Shown: positions 1 to 8,896 of the stretch, piece after piece
How the letters are laid out: each line of letters begins with the position of its first letter
How positions within the stretch are numbered: the first letter of the stretch is position 1
From: Bacteroides sp.
Lineage (GTDB): Bacteria; Bacteroidota; Bacteroidia; Bacteroidales; Muribaculaceae
Assembly: GCA_023663525.1 (NCBI GenBank)
Contig: JAMPHF010000004.1
Coordinates: forward strand, 1-64,000
Direction of reading: 5' to 3'
DNA: 64,000 nt
Notes under the pieces: model-generated
The model's input: the letters and a program-made list of their open reading frames with translations, nothing else
Database searches by the model: none
Told to the model about the DNA's origin: nothing
Translations under genes and position numbers: made by a program

Positions 1-1058
1 AATTCTATATGTACGAGGAAATCAACTACCTCAACAACTACAAAGGGAAACAAGGTCAGGCATCGGGATATGTGGGCGTGAATATGCCGTGGCGCGTCTT
101 CAGCATATATGCCGGCGTAAGATACGAATATTGCCGCCAGACACTGAGCATGAACACTCGCCAGTTTGAGGAAAGCCTGAAAAATACTGATTACGATTAT
201 AGTGATTTCTTCCCCTCGGTCAATATGACCTACCGGTTTAATGCCTCGCATCAGTTGAGAGCGGCCTATGGGCGTTCAATCAACCGACCGGAATTCAGGG
301 AGCTCTCACCCTCCGTATTCTATGATTTTGATCTCGGCAGCAGCGTGATAGGAAACTATGACCTGAAGGCGGCATATATCGACAATGTGGATTTCAGATA
401 CGAATGGTATCCTTCATCTGGCGAGCAGATCTCAGTGGCATTGTTCTACAAGCACTTCAAGAACCCCATTGAGTGGACATACACAGTGGCCGGAGGTACA
501 GACCTTATATATTCATTCCTGAACGCGCAGGGGGCCAACAATTATGGTGTGGAACTTGACATAAGGAAGAATCTTGATTTCATAGGACTCCGTGATTTCT
601 CGCTCTCCTTCAATGGCGCGCTTATAAAGAGTGAGGTGACATTCGCGCCCGGCACAAACAATATCGACCGCCCAATGCAGGGTCAGTCACCCTATCTGAT
701 TAACACGGGTATCTTCTACAACAATCAGGATAAAGGTTGGAGTGCGGCTATCCTTTATAACAGAATAGGAAAAAGAATTATCGGAGTAGGAAACCGCTAC
801 GGAACTGCCTCTGACGGCTCGGCAAGGAATATCCCGAACTCATACGAGATGCCACGCAACAATATTGACCTTTCGGTGTCAAAGAAAATCAGGAAATGGG
901 AAATAAAGTTTGCAGTCCGCGACCTTCTTGCCGAAAAATTCCTGTTCGAGCAGTTTGAAACCGTTAGTATGGACGGCAATGAAAAGAAGATCTCGGAGGT
1001 CACAAAATGCTACAAACCCGGAACGAACTTCAATCTAAGCGTTAGATATTCATTATAG
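1..1058 (+). CDS. TonB-dependent outer-membrane receptor, C-terminal part (5' truncated by the window edge)
   Basis: The frame is open from base 3, so the N-terminal carboxypeptidase-regulatory and plug domains lie outside the window. The visible 350 or so residues show the alternating aromatic/polar strands of an outer-membrane beta-barrel. Segments such as NYGVELDIRKNLDF and RAAYGRSINRPEFRELSP are typical of the Bacteroidota OMP_b-brl_3 type of TonB-dependent receptor (family knowledge). The protein ends in a short strand, NLSVRYSL. A lipoprotein gene follows after 32 bases on the same strand, the usual arrangement for a receptor and its surface partner. The substrate cannot be read from the sequence. 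Confidence 0.85.
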   Translation, partial: FYMYEEINYLNNYKGKQGQASGYVGVNMPWRVFSIYAGVRYEYCRQTLSMNTRQFEESLKNTDYDYSDFFPSVNMTYRFNASHQLRAAYGRSINRPEFRELSPSVFYDFDLGSSVIGNYDLKAAYIDNVDFRYEWYPSSGEQISVALFYKHFKNPIEWTYTVAGGTDLIYSFLNAQGANNYGVELDIRKNLDFIGLRDFSLSFNGALIKSEVTFAPGTNNIDRPMQGQSPYLINTGIFYNNQDKGWSAAILYNRIGKRIIGVGNRYGTASDGSARNIPNSYEMPRNNIDLSVSKKIRKWEIKFAVRDLLAEKFLFEQFETVSMDGNEKKISEVTKCYKPGTNFNLSVRYSL

Positions 1059-1090
1059 TAAACCAATACTTTAACAACTTCAATCAAAGT

Positions 1091-2578
1091 ATGAAAAAAG
1101 AAGTAAAAAATGTAGGCAGGACACTTCTCTTATGCGCCCTCCTCGCAGCGGGCAGCACACTTACATCGTGCTCGTCCAACGATGACGAACCGGTTGTAAA
1201 ACCGCAGGACCCCGAAGTGGAATACAAAGGCAACGTGGCTTACAGCAAGGGAATTCTTTTCAACGATGAAAAAGAACTCGGCAACGGCACGCAGAACTTC
1301 CACTTCACCGGCGATGTGACACTTGAAAAAGATACCTATCTTCTCAAGGGATGGGTATATGTCGATGCCGGCGCAAAACTCCGTATCCCCGCAGGCACGG
1401 TTATCAAAGGCGACAAGCAAACTATGGCGGCACTCATCGTCGAACCCGGCGGTTATGTGGAGATGAAAGGCACCAAGAATGAACCTATCGTCATGACATC
1501 CGCACAGGCACCCGGACAGCGTCGCCCCGGCGACTGGGGAGGACTCATCATCTGCGGCAAGGCCAAGAACAATCAGGGCACACAGCAGATTGAAGGCGGT
1601 CCCACCACCATACATGGAGGCGACAATGACAGCGACAACTCCGGCATCTATCAGTATATCCGCGTGGAGTTTGCCGGGTATCCCTTTGATACCGACAAGG
1701 AAATCAACGGTATTACCTTTGGCTCGGTGGGAAGCGGCACTACTATTGACCACCTTCAGGTGTCTTATTCCAACGATGACTCTTACGAATGGTTTGGAGG
1801 CTCCGTAAACTGTAAATATCTCGTGGCTTACAAGGGATGGGATGATGAATTTGACACTGACAACGGTTTCAGCGGTAACGTGCAGTATTGCCTGTCAATC
1901 CGCGACCCGCGTATCGCAGACACATCGCAGAGCAACGGTTTCGAGAGCGACAACAATGCAAGCGGTGCTGAAACAACCCCTTTTACCACCGCGACATTCA
2001 AAAATGTAACCTTTATCGGTCCCAAGACTGCCAAGAATTCCGATTTTGTCAACTCCGCCGACTTCATAACCGCCGGTTCAGTGTTCCCAAACAACGGCTC
2101 CAAACTCGGTAAGTTCCAGTCGGCAATGCAGATACGCCGCAGCAGTAAGCTGAATGCGGAGAATATCCTTGCCGTAGGCTATCCTGTCGGACTTATCATC
2201 GACGGCGAGAAAGGAAACACAGTGCAGTATGCAAAGAACGGAGGATTCAGACTGAAAAACACCGTTTTCGCCGGAATGGATGTTATCGGCACCGACAAAA
2301 ACAAGGAATACAGCGACTATCTCTTTGATTACGTTACAAAAACGGAAGACCGCAACAGCGTTTCCTTCTCTCACACATTCTTCGTGAGCGAACCTACAAA
2401 CAAGGTTATGGGTGAATCGCAACTTAATCTTATTGACCCGATGGGAACAGGTCAGAACTATTGCCCTTCCTCCATCATCTCTGACAACAACGGTGGCTAT
2501 ATCGGGGCCTTCCGTGATGCCTCCGACAATTGGCTCGATGGCTGGACAAACTTTGATCCCCAGAACACGATATATTGA
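1091..2578 (+). CDS. Surface lipoprotein with beta-helix-like repeats, partner of the upstream receptor
   Basis: This 495-residue protein starts with a lipoprotein signal (LLLCALLAAGSTLTSC, Cys27 as lipidation site). The following SSNDDE is acidic, like the lipoprotein export signal that sends Bacteroidota lipoproteins to the cell surface. The body (about 65-480) has short repeated beta segments (GAKLRIPAGTVIKGD, GGYVEMKGTKNEPIVMTSA, RRPGDWGGLIICG) resembling a right-handed beta-helix. Homologues are often encoded beside TonB-dependent receptors, and the gap here is only 32 bases, so the two are probably co-transcribed. No catalytic motif is recognised. The specific function is unknown; binding a ligand for the receptor is inference. 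Confidence 0.75.
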   Translation: MKKEVKNVGRTLLLCALLAAGSTLTSCSSNDDEPVVKPQDPEVEYKGNVAYSKGILFNDEKELGNGTQNFHFTGDVTLEKDTYLLKGWVYVDAGAKLRIPAGTVIKGDKQTMAALIVEPGGYVEMKGTKNEPIVMTSAQAPGQRRPGDWGGLIICGKAKNNQGTQQIEGGPTTIHGGDNDSDNSGIYQYIRVEFAGYPFDTDKEINGITFGSVGSGTTIDHLQVSYSNDDSYEWFGGSVNCKYLVAYKGWDDEFDTDNGFSGNVQYCLSIRDPRIADTSQSNGFESDNNASGAETTPFTTATFKNVTFIGPKTAKNSDFVNSADFITAGSVFPNNGSKLGKFQSAMQIRRSSKLNAENILAVGYPVGLIIDGEKGNTVQYAKNGGFRLKNTVFAGMDVIGTDKNKEYSDYLFDYVTKTEDRNSVSFSHTFFVSEPTNKVMGESQLNLIDPMGTGQNYCPSSIISDNNGGYIGAFRDASDNWLDGWTNFDPQNTIY

Positions 2579-2645
2579 TATATATGAGTTCACAAATCCA
2601 TACGGCGTGCAATTGGCATACCGTATGGATACTTCACTCAATAGT

Positions 2646-3092
2646 ATGAAAACGAAACTTACAATTGCACTTGTTGCCCATGATCATCGCAAGGCAGACA
2701 TGGTGGATTGGGCAAAGTATAATTCCGAATACCTCTCCAAGCACCATCTCGTTTGTACCGGCACTACAGGTGGTTTGATTAAAAAGGCTTTGGAAGAAGC
2801 AGGAGTTGAAGTAGATATGGAATGTATGAGTTCCGGACCAATGGGCGGAGATGCGGAAATAGCGGCTAAAGTTGTCAGGAATGAGATTGATTTTGCTGTA
2901 TTTCTCATTGATGATCTCAACGCCCAACCACATGAGGCTGATATTCAGATGCTACTACGACAATGTAGGCTTCATAATGTACCTATTGCCTGCAACAGAA
3001 TCAGTGCTGATTTGATAATATCAAGCCGATTATGGGGCGACCCCTACTATAAACCAATGGCACAAAGCTATATACGTTTCGACAGAAAATAA
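2646..3092 (+). CDS. mgsA: Methylglyoxal synthase
   Basis: This enzyme converts dihydroxyacetone phosphate to methylglyoxal and phosphate, a bypass of lower glycolysis that relieves sugar-phosphate stress in the cytosol. The 148-residue product matches the family's usual 150 or so residues. It carries the signature blocks IALVAHDHRK (residues 7-16), CTGTTGG (37-43), SGPMGGD with catalytic Asp69, and QPHEAD with the conserved His. The chosen ATG gives the family N-terminus; an in-frame ATG 21 bases upstream (2625) would add seven residues. It lies 67 bases after the lipoprotein gene and is followed by a hairpin terminator at 3116-3149. Confidence 0.93.
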   Translation: MKTKLTIALVAHDHRKADMVDWAKYNSEYLSKHHLVCTGTTGGLIKKALEEAGVEVDMECMSSGPMGGDAEIAAKVVRNEIDFAVFLIDDLNAQPHEADIQMLLRQCRLHNVPIACNRISADLIISSRLWGDPYYKPMAQSYIRFDRK

Positions 3093-3115
3093 GGTAAATA
3101 AGATTGTTTTAGACA

Positions 3116-3149
3116 AAAGAGCATACGGCGTGATGCCTGTATGCTCTTT
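3116..3149 (+). terminator. Rho-independent terminator after mgsA
   Basis: AAAGAGCATAC (3116-3126) pairs perfectly with GTATGCTCTTT (3139-3149) around a 12-base loop. It lies 24 bases after the mgsA stop codon. A and T runs on both sides mean it could act in both directions. Confidence 0.75.
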
Positions 3150-3304
3150 GATTGTAGTTGGCGATTTAATAAAAGCATAACAATTGTGATTTATATGTGA
3201 AACAAAACCGAAATATTTTTGCCGACAGTTTCAAAAAATAAAGTATGAGTTGACATTTTATTAACCCGATACTATATATCGGTAATACATCAAATATCAA
3301 AAAG

Positions 3305-3421
3305 ATGAATAAAATCCTGATCGTTGATGCTTCTGCATCCTATTGTAGGGTCATGTCCAGTCTCCTATCGCGGGCTGGGTATGACCCTATGAGCGTTGAG
3401 AGCATCGAAGCCGGAAAGACT
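3305..3421 (+). pseudogene. Truncated response-regulator receiver domain (remnant)
   Basis: Translation from the ATG gives the start of a receiver domain: NKILIVDAS (first beta strand with acidic residue) followed by YCRVMSSLLSRAGYDPMSVE (first helix and second strand). Similarity stops after about residue 38 (EAGK). The frame then runs on to a stop at 3559 through unrelated sequence with no receiver features; the phosphorylated Asp and the conserved Lys region are absent. A complete receiver needs about 120 residues, so this is a broken gene. Two tRNA-Val genes lie directly downstream on the other strand. It could be a leftover of a deletion or insertion at this junction. Confidence 0.6.
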
Positions 3422-3584
3422 TCTTTTCCATCGCACTGTCTTTTTGCCTGCAAAGGTACGAACTTTTATTTTCTTACACAGGTGAGGCGGCAAGGCTGCC
3501 TCCCGGTGCGGCACAACTCCCCCAACAATATGGCAGATTTATATAAAAAATCGAACTGAACACGATTGATGTCCAATTCGATAA

Positions 3585-3662
3585 TGGTGGGCGCTGAGGG
3601 ATTCGAACCCCCGACCCTCTGCTTGTAAGGCAGACGCTCTGAACCAGCTGAGCTAAGCGCCC
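3585..3662 (-). tRNA. tRNA-Val (anticodon TAC), copy 1
   Basis: Read on the minus strand, the acceptor arm GGGCGCT pairs with AGCGCCC. The anticodon stem TCTGC/GCAGA encloses the loop CTTACAA, giving anticodon TAC (valine). The T arm is GGGGG-TTCGAAT-CCCTC. The 3' CCA is encoded. This copy and the one at 3725-3802 are identical and 62 bases apart. Confidence 0.97.
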
Positions 3663-3724
3663 GGAAGTGGAATTTTATTTCATTCCGGATTGGTTTAGTA
3701 TCTCAAGCGAGAAAGTGGTCATTA

Positions 3725-3802
3725 TGGTGGGCGCTGAGGGATTCGAACCCCCGACCCTCTGCTTGTAAGGCAGACGCTCTGAACCAGCTGAGCTAAGCGC
3801 CC
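3725..3802 (-). tRNA. tRNA-Val (anticodon TAC), copy 2
   Basis: Identical in sequence to the copy at 3585-3662, including the encoded CCA. On the minus strand this copy is upstream, so the two are probably one tandem transcript. Confidence 0.97.
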
Positions 3803-3916
3803 TTTCTCGCCTAAAGCGTTGCAAAGTTAGGCATGATTTTCGGATTGTGCAAATTTTTCCGGAATTATTTTCAATAATTTTCTGTATTAACACGCACTTC
3901 TCTGATTCATTGCAAT

Positions 3917-4735
3917 TTACTTTTGAGATTTTTCAGCAGTGTCAGCCGTGACGGCTTCAAGAGCCTCAGCTTGCTTGCGCAGGAGCTTCTCTTTATTGAA
4001 TGTGTATGTCGCATCAAGGAGTCGCCCCTTGGTGAAGTCCACAATCTCAGCCGGGTCTATCGGAAGGGCACAATAACGCGTTTCAAAGTGGAGATGCGGT
4101 CCGGTCGAATTACCGCTCGACCCACCGATGGCAATCTGATCACCGGCCTCGAGAGTGACCGTCGGGACTACGGTGATGGAGTCAAGGTGGGCGTAGAGGG
4201 TCTGCAGCCCGTTGGGATGGCTCATGATCACATAGTAGCCGTAGCCATGTTTGTCGTAGCCCGTGGCGGAAACTGTGCCGGGAAACGCAGCATGGATTAT
4301 GTCACCGCGCTTAATGCCGATGTCGATTCCTCGATGTACACGCAGACGCTTGCGTTTACGCGAGGGCTTGCGAGGACCGAAAGGCGACGTGACAGGTCCC
4401 CTCGCAGGCATTTTAAATTCGCTTACATTGATGAACACATCACCTTCCGGAACTTTCCCCTTATTGAAGAATCCTCCTGCCTTGTTCAAGCCTATAAAGC
4501 CTGAATCAAAGAGGCTGCTCATGTAGTCGAGCGTTGTTGTCAGCACCTCGGCCGACTTTTCCGCCTCCGGAGCTGCCATCGATTCGAGAATCAGATCAAA
4601 AGAGTTGACCGAGATTTCGGTAGAATCCGCATTGGTGACTATCGTGTCATTACCGAACACTACAATATCAGCGCTCGCAACCGGAGCGGCTGCGAGCGAG
4701 ATAGATAGCATTGAGGCTGATAGAATTTCATTCAC
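3917..4735 (-). CDS. M23 (LytM) zinc endopeptidase, predicted active
   Basis: Predicted secreted peptidoglycan endopeptidase of 272 residues. A signal-like N-terminus (LSASMLSISLAAAPVASA) is followed by a linker and a LytM domain (about 110-230). The zinc ligands of the family are all present: His134 and Asp138 in HRGID, and His216 in HLHFE, with His183 in the YAHL motif. A basic stretch, RKPSRKRKRLR, sits just before the first ligand. It is the last gene of a leftward set after the SLBB export protein and the Wzz-like protein, 20 bases after the Wzz stop. That suggests a link between surface-polysaccharide export and local wall remodelling, which is inference. A paralogue lies at 37493-38314. 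Confidence 0.85.
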   Translation of the reverse strand: MNEILSASMLSISLAAAPVASADIVVFGNDTIVTNADSTEISVNSFDLILESMAAPEAEKSAEVLTTTLDYMSSLFDSGFIGLNKAGGFFNKGKVPEGDVFINVSEFKMPARGPVTSPFGPRKPSRKRKRLRVHRGIDIGIKRGDIIHAAFPGTVSATGYDKHGYGYYVIMSHPNGLQTLYAHLDSITVVPTVTLEAGDQIAIGGSSGNSTGPHLHFETRYCALPIDPAEIVDFTKGRLLDATYTFNKEKLLRKQAEALEAVTADTAEKSQK

Positions 4736-4755
4736 GGTTTTTCAGCGATTTCCTC

Positions 4756-5874
4756 TTATTTTTCGGTGATTATCTTCTTGATTGAATCTATCGTGTCAGA
4801 GAAAAGGATTGTTGCACATGCTGCCACTATTCCGAGGAACACGAATCCAATCAGGATGAGAGGTTTCGACGGCTTCGACGGCTTGATCGGTACAGTGGCC
4901 GGCTCGATAGTGGCATAGACAGGTTTCATCTCCTGCACCTTTGCCTGCGCCATCTGGAGCTGCTGTGCTGTCTGGTTATAGAGGTTGAACTCAAGGCTGG
5001 CTTCGTTCTGGAGACGCTCACGTGTCACCTGTGCCGAATGGGAGCTGATGTTCTGATTTCGGTCAAGATACTCGGCCAAACGCTGCTGTGCCTTATAGTA
5101 GCTGTCACGGGCCTCCTCGTTGATCTGCTCGGCATAAGCGAGATCCTGACGGGCCTTGGATGTACGGTACTCGGTGATGAACGTCTGAAGATGGGCAGCT
5201 ACCGTATCGGCAAGCTGGGCAGCGACGAGCGGATTCTGCATTGTCACGGAAATCGTGTTGACACCCGTTTCCTGATCGTAGGATCCAACGATTCGTTCAG
5301 CAAGAGCTTCCCTGACCTCATTCTCATCCTTCGTCAGACGAAACGGATTGGTCTTACCGTCGCCAGAATATTCATCTTCATTTTTTATAAAGGTCACGAC
5401 AGCTCCAACAGCTTTCATCGGAAGACCGAAAAGAAAGCCCCACCAAGTGCCGGAGGTCTCATCTTCGAGATACTGGTAGACAGTGTATGTCTCCCCGGTC
5501 TTGCTGTCAGTGACTTTTACGTCAAAAAGCCCAACGAGGAACGATGTTGATGAAAGCACATCAGGATAGAGCTGTGGCATCACCGCATCCATTCCCGGAT
5601 TGAGGTTGTTGAGGTTGATTCCGACAAGTGACCCAAGAGAGCCAAGCTTATTTGTGGTCGAATTTGCCGCGCTGCCCAATTCGGGTGCGAGCTTGACGGT
5701 CGTGGTATATTCTTTTGGGATACTGAAAGCCACCACAAGACCGATGATTGCAGCCACTCCGGCGAATTTGAAAATCCTTACACGTGATTTCCAAAGTTTC
5801 CCTGCGATTTCAAGGAGATCTATTTCTTCCTCATCATTGTCAGTGCGCATGAGCGCGTCATTGTCATTGCTCAT
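4756..5874 (-). CDS. Wzz/chain-length-determinant family inner-membrane protein
   Basis: The 372-residue protein has the layout of polysaccharide co-polymerases. There is one transmembrane segment near the N-terminus (about 37-54, FAGVAAIIGLVVAFSIP), a large periplasmic part with coiled-coil sequence around 230-310, and a second membrane segment near the C-terminus (ILIGFVFLGIVAACATILF). The proline-rich run before the second segment (PIKPSKPSKP) is a Wzz hallmark. No BY-kinase domain is fused. It lies 30 bases after the SLBB export gene. Together they would form the trans-envelope export route for a surface polysaccharide, but no glycosyltransferase, flippase or polymerase gene is nearby. 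Confidence 0.85.
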   Translation of the reverse strand: MSNDNDALMRTDNDEEEIDLLEIAGKLWKSRVRIFKFAGVAAIIGLVVAFSIPKEYTTTVKLAPELGSAANSTTNKLGSLGSLVGINLNNLNPGMDAVMPQLYPDVLSSTSFLVGLFDVKVTDSKTGETYTVYQYLEDETSGTWWGFLFGLPMKAVGAVVTFIKNEDEYSGDGKTNPFRLTKDENEVREALAERIVGSYDQETGVNTISVTMQNPLVAAQLADTVAAHLQTFITEYRTSKARQDLAYAEQINEEARDSYYKAQQRLAEYLDRNQNISSHSAQVTRERLQNEASLEFNLYNQTAQQLQMAQAKVQEMKPVYATIEPATVPIKPSKPSKPLILIGFVFLGIVAACATILFSDTIDSIKKIITEK

Positions 5875-5904
5875 AATAATTATATGTGATAAAGAGGTGA
5901 GGAA

Positions 5905-8310
5905 TCAGTTTTTAATCATATTTGCAATTGCCGCACTCATCGTGCCGAGTGAGCCGAGTGATGTAGCGATGGTCATACCCTTAGCCCAATCAAAGCCTTG
6001 CTTGTCAGGTTTGGACGGAACGATGATCTGACATCCGGGTTCAACCTTGGTATTTCTTTTGACTCTCGCAGCCATTCCGTTCATATAAACGATGAACGCC
6101 TTCTTCTTGTTGGCACGGTCTCCATAGCCTCCGGCCTGGTCAATATAATCCTTGACTTTAAGTCCGGGAGTGAATGTCAACGTGCTCGGCACCATCACAT
6201 CGCCCGACACCTTGATTGTGCTTATCTCCTCCGGGATATAAAGTTGGTCACCCGCACGGAGCACGATGTCGGCATTGCTTCCGGGGTTGGCGAGTGCTTT
6301 TTCAAGATCGATTCCGACAGAATAGAAATCGGAAGTCACAAGTTTCTTAACCGAAATTGAGTCCTTACCGGAAGAACCCATGGCGAGACGTATGGTCTCG
6401 TCGCGTGCGGCCTTCTCATCCTCGGTCATACGACGCATGAGATGCGCTCCACGGATGTAGGCCTCGGGGGTCAGACCACCTGCACGTTTGATGAACTGGG
6501 AGAGACGTTCGTTGCGCTGCTGGATCACGTAGCCGCCGGCAAATGTGACCTCACCGTCAATCTCGACGAACTGCTGCGCAACATAATTCGGGCTACGGCG
6601 CACTTCAACGATGTCGTAGGGCATGAGGACGAAGTCATTGTCATCGCCAAGGAGCAAGCCGTCCTTCAGATTAAAGGTATAGACGCGGGCAATCTGCGCA
6701 TCGGATGTGGTGGCCATCGGGTCGATTATACGGCGTGACACATCGACTTTAGCATACGACGCGCCTTCGGTAAGACCACCGGCAGTAAGGATGAGGTCCT
6801 CGATTGAGGTATTTTCTGCATAAGGATATGTGCCGGGGCGCGAAACGCTGCCACGGATAGTGAAACCACCCTTGTCAAAAATCTCACGGACGCTTGAGAT
6901 GACGAGAACGTCATTGCGTTTGAGCGTGATGTCGGGAGCAGTACCGTTGAGGATGGCTCCGAGGTCCACAGCCTCAGCAACAAGAGTCAGGTCGGGAGCC
7001 TCACGGTAGAGCATCGCACGGTCAGTGTAGGCATCCTCCTCAAGACCGTCGGCGTTACGGATAAGGTCGCGGATTGTAGAGATTCCGGAACCGAGGGAGA
7101 ACAGACCCGGACGCATGGCCGCACCGCGAAGTTCCACGCGGTTGCTGTAACGGTCGAGGATTGTCCCGACAGTCACGATGTCGCCGTCGGCAAGGCGATA
7201 GTCGGCGAGTTCGGCATTGGCGACGTTATACAATTCTTTCTCTCTACCGCTCTGACGGGCTACACGCACCATATCGGTATAGGCATCGCCGGAGAAACCG
7301 CCGGCATATTCAATGGCCTGCTCAAGAGTCTCGTTAGGTTTCAGTTCATAGAACATCGGACGCTTGACATTGCCGGTGATATTGACAAGCTCCTCGTAGG
7401 GGGGCACCATGATGACGTCGCCTTCTTGCAGACGGATGTTTCCTTTCTGCGTGCCGTTGAAAAGGAAGTCATAAATATCGACCTCAGCCACCTTACGGCC
7501 GTTTCGGCGCACCTCGATGTTACGCATCGAACCGATCTTGTTAATACCGCCTGCATTGTAGAGGGCATGGAAGACGGTCGAGAACGGCGACAGACGATAT
7601 GTGCCCGGAGTCGTGACCTCACCCATGATGTTGACCTGGATGGTGCGCATCTGTCCGAGCGTCACGGCTATGTCAGTGGCCTCATTGTCCACCCCGGAAT
7701 ATTTTGACGAGAAAGCCGAACGGATATGATTGTTGGCCTGCTCAATGGTCATGCCGTTGAGATACAGTGGACCGAGCTGAGCAATCATGATGTTACCCTC
7801 GGGGGAGATGGTGCGGCGGAGATGATCCTCGCTGACACCCCAGATGTCGATGACCACCTCATCGCCCGGGCCGAGGCGATAGTCCTGCGGCGTGGCGGCA
7901 TTCTCGTTAGGCTCGAATGTGAGGTTACGGGAATTGAACACACGATGACCGAAGATCTCACTTGCGCTGGCATTCTCCGTGTCTTTCTGAGCATCCGGAT
8001 TCTGCACAATGTCGTCAAGAGCCGCGCTCGTCTCGCCGGTGGTGGTGTGCACTCGGCCACGTCCCTCGGTAGCAGTCACAGGCTGGTCACCGGTGTCGAG
8101 AGTGCCCGCGTCATACTTGGCCTTGAGACGCTTCACCTGCTCGGGTGTCACGCCCTTGGCAAGAAGCTCACGGCCAATCTGCTGCTCGGATTTGCCTTGC
8201 GCCATCTGCGCTTTGACGTATTGGATCACTTGTTCGTCGGTCATGGCCCCCGATGCGGACATAGCACCGGCAAGCATAAGCAACGTAAAAAGGAAAGGCT
8301 TGATTTTCAT
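5905..8310 (-). CDS. Polysaccharide export outer-membrane protein with multiple SLBB domains
   Basis: From the ATG at 8310 the product has 801 residues and begins with a signal peptide (FLFTLLMLAGAMSASGA). After a short helical region (MTDEQVIQYVKAQMAQ and following) comes a Poly_export domain opening with YRLGPGDEVVIDIWG. Several SLBB-type beta-grasp repeats follow (for example VNIMGEVTTPGTYRL, FTIRGSVSRPGTYPY, IKVSGDVMVPSTLTF). Wza-like proteins have about 380 residues; long multi-SLBB forms are common in Bacteroidota. A start 30 bases upstream exists, but the signal peptide and the promoter at 8378-8408 favour 8310. Role: outer-membrane channel or conduit for polysaccharide export. Confidence 0.88.
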   Translation of the reverse strand: MKIKPFLFTLLMLAGAMSASGAMTDEQVIQYVKAQMAQGKSEQQIGRELLAKGVTPEQVKRLKAKYDAGTLDTGDQPVTATEGRGRVHTTTGETSAALDDIVQNPDAQKDTENASASEIFGHRVFNSRNLTFEPNENAATPQDYRLGPGDEVVIDIWGVSEDHLRRTISPEGNIMIAQLGPLYLNGMTIEQANNHIRSAFSSKYSGVDNEATDIAVTLGQMRTIQVNIMGEVTTPGTYRLSPFSTVFHALYNAGGINKIGSMRNIEVRRNGRKVAEVDIYDFLFNGTQKGNIRLQEGDVIMVPPYEELVNITGNVKRPMFYELKPNETLEQAIEYAGGFSGDAYTDMVRVARQSGREKELYNVANAELADYRLADGDIVTVGTILDRYSNRVELRGAAMRPGLFSLGSGISTIRDLIRNADGLEEDAYTDRAMLYREAPDLTLVAEAVDLGAILNGTAPDITLKRNDVLVISSVREIFDKGGFTIRGSVSRPGTYPYAENTSIEDLILTAGGLTEGASYAKVDVSRRIIDPMATTSDAQIARVYTFNLKDGLLLGDDNDFVLMPYDIVEVRRSPNYVAQQFVEIDGEVTFAGGYVIQQRNERLSQFIKRAGGLTPEAYIRGAHLMRRMTEDEKAARDETIRLAMGSSGKDSISVKKLVTSDFYSVGIDLEKALANPGSNADIVLRAGDQLYIPEEISTIKVSGDVMVPSTLTFTPGLKVKDYIDQAGGYGDRANKKKAFIVYMNGMAARVKRNTKVEPGCQIIVPSKPDKQGFDWAKGMTIATSLGSLGTMSAAIANMIKN

Positions 8311-8377
8311 AGGGTTGGTTGTGAAGTAAGTAACTCCCAATTGGTCGCATCATGCGCCATGGGTCAAAAAATCGGTG

Positions 8378-8408
8378 CAAAGATAGTAATTTTCAATTAT
8401 TTATCAAA
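8378..8408 (-). promoter_or_regulatory. Bacteroidota sigma-ABfr promoter for the polysaccharide-export set
   Basis: On the minus strand TTTG (8405-8408) is separated by 19 bases from TATCTTTG (8378-8385), an exact match to the phylum consensus TTTG-N19-21-TAnnTTTG. Transcription would start near 8371, giving a leader of about 60 bases before the SLBB gene. Confidence 0.75.
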
Positions 8409-8575
8409 CTTTTAATATCCCAAACTGTTATTGTATGTTTTCGTTCTGTAACAGTTGATTATTAAGCATGTGTAGACATTCGGTAGACAGAAGGGCATGG
8501 GGCAAGCCATGCGTTAAAAAAAGTTTCATAATCTTAAAATTTAAGATGGATAAATGGACATATTGAATTAATTAG

Positions 8576-8583
8576 TACTTTTG
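8576..8583 (+). promoter_or_regulatory. Probable -7 box upstream of the zapA operon
   Basis: TACTTTTG matches the Bacteroidota -7 consensus TAnnTTTG; no good -33 box is visible. Its position makes a GTG start at 8585 unlikely and favours ATG 8603 as the first codon of the downstream gene. Confidence 0.5.
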
Positions 8584-8602
8584 TGTGAAAATTCAGAGTA
8601 GG

Positions 8603-8896
8603 ATGGCTGCCAACCTTCAGGAACGAATCGACAAAATACAGGCCAAAGCCGCCTTGATGGTTGAACTCCACGGGCAGTTGCAACGCGCATTGGACGATGC
8701 GCGGAAACGGATTGACGAACTCGAATCCGTCATTTCCCGGCAGCAGCGCGAGCTTGAGGAGAGAGACCGTCAGATTGAGTACCTGAAAGTTGCCTCAGTG
8801 CTGAGCCCCGACCACCGCGACGTGGAGGAAGCCCGTGCCGTACTCTCCGGATTAGTGCGCGAAATCGACAAGTGCATCAACCAGTTAAGCCTTTGA
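8603..8896 (+). CDS. Small coiled-coil protein encoded directly before ZapA
   Basis: The 97-residue protein is almost entirely alpha-helical with heptad-like spacing (LQERIDKIQAKAALMVEL, RIDELESVISRQQRELEERD), predicting a coiled coil through about residue 65. No signal peptide or membrane segment is seen. Its stop codon overlaps the zapA start (TGATG), so translation is probably coupled. Size, coiled-coil nature and position suggest a ZapB-like or other Z-ring-associated partner; that is inference from context and I do not recognise a named family. ATG 8603 is chosen because a promoter-like box covers 8576-8583, ruling out the upstream GTG. Confidence 0.7.
   Translation: MAANLQERIDKIQAKAALMVELHGQLQRALDDARKRIDELESVISRQQRELEERDRQIEYLKVASVLSPDHRDVEEARAVLSGLVREIDKCINQLSL

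Noticed and set aside
3451..3458. A leftward -7-like box TACCTTTG in the receiver remnant
   Set aside because: No matching -33 element and no gene for it to drive on that strand.
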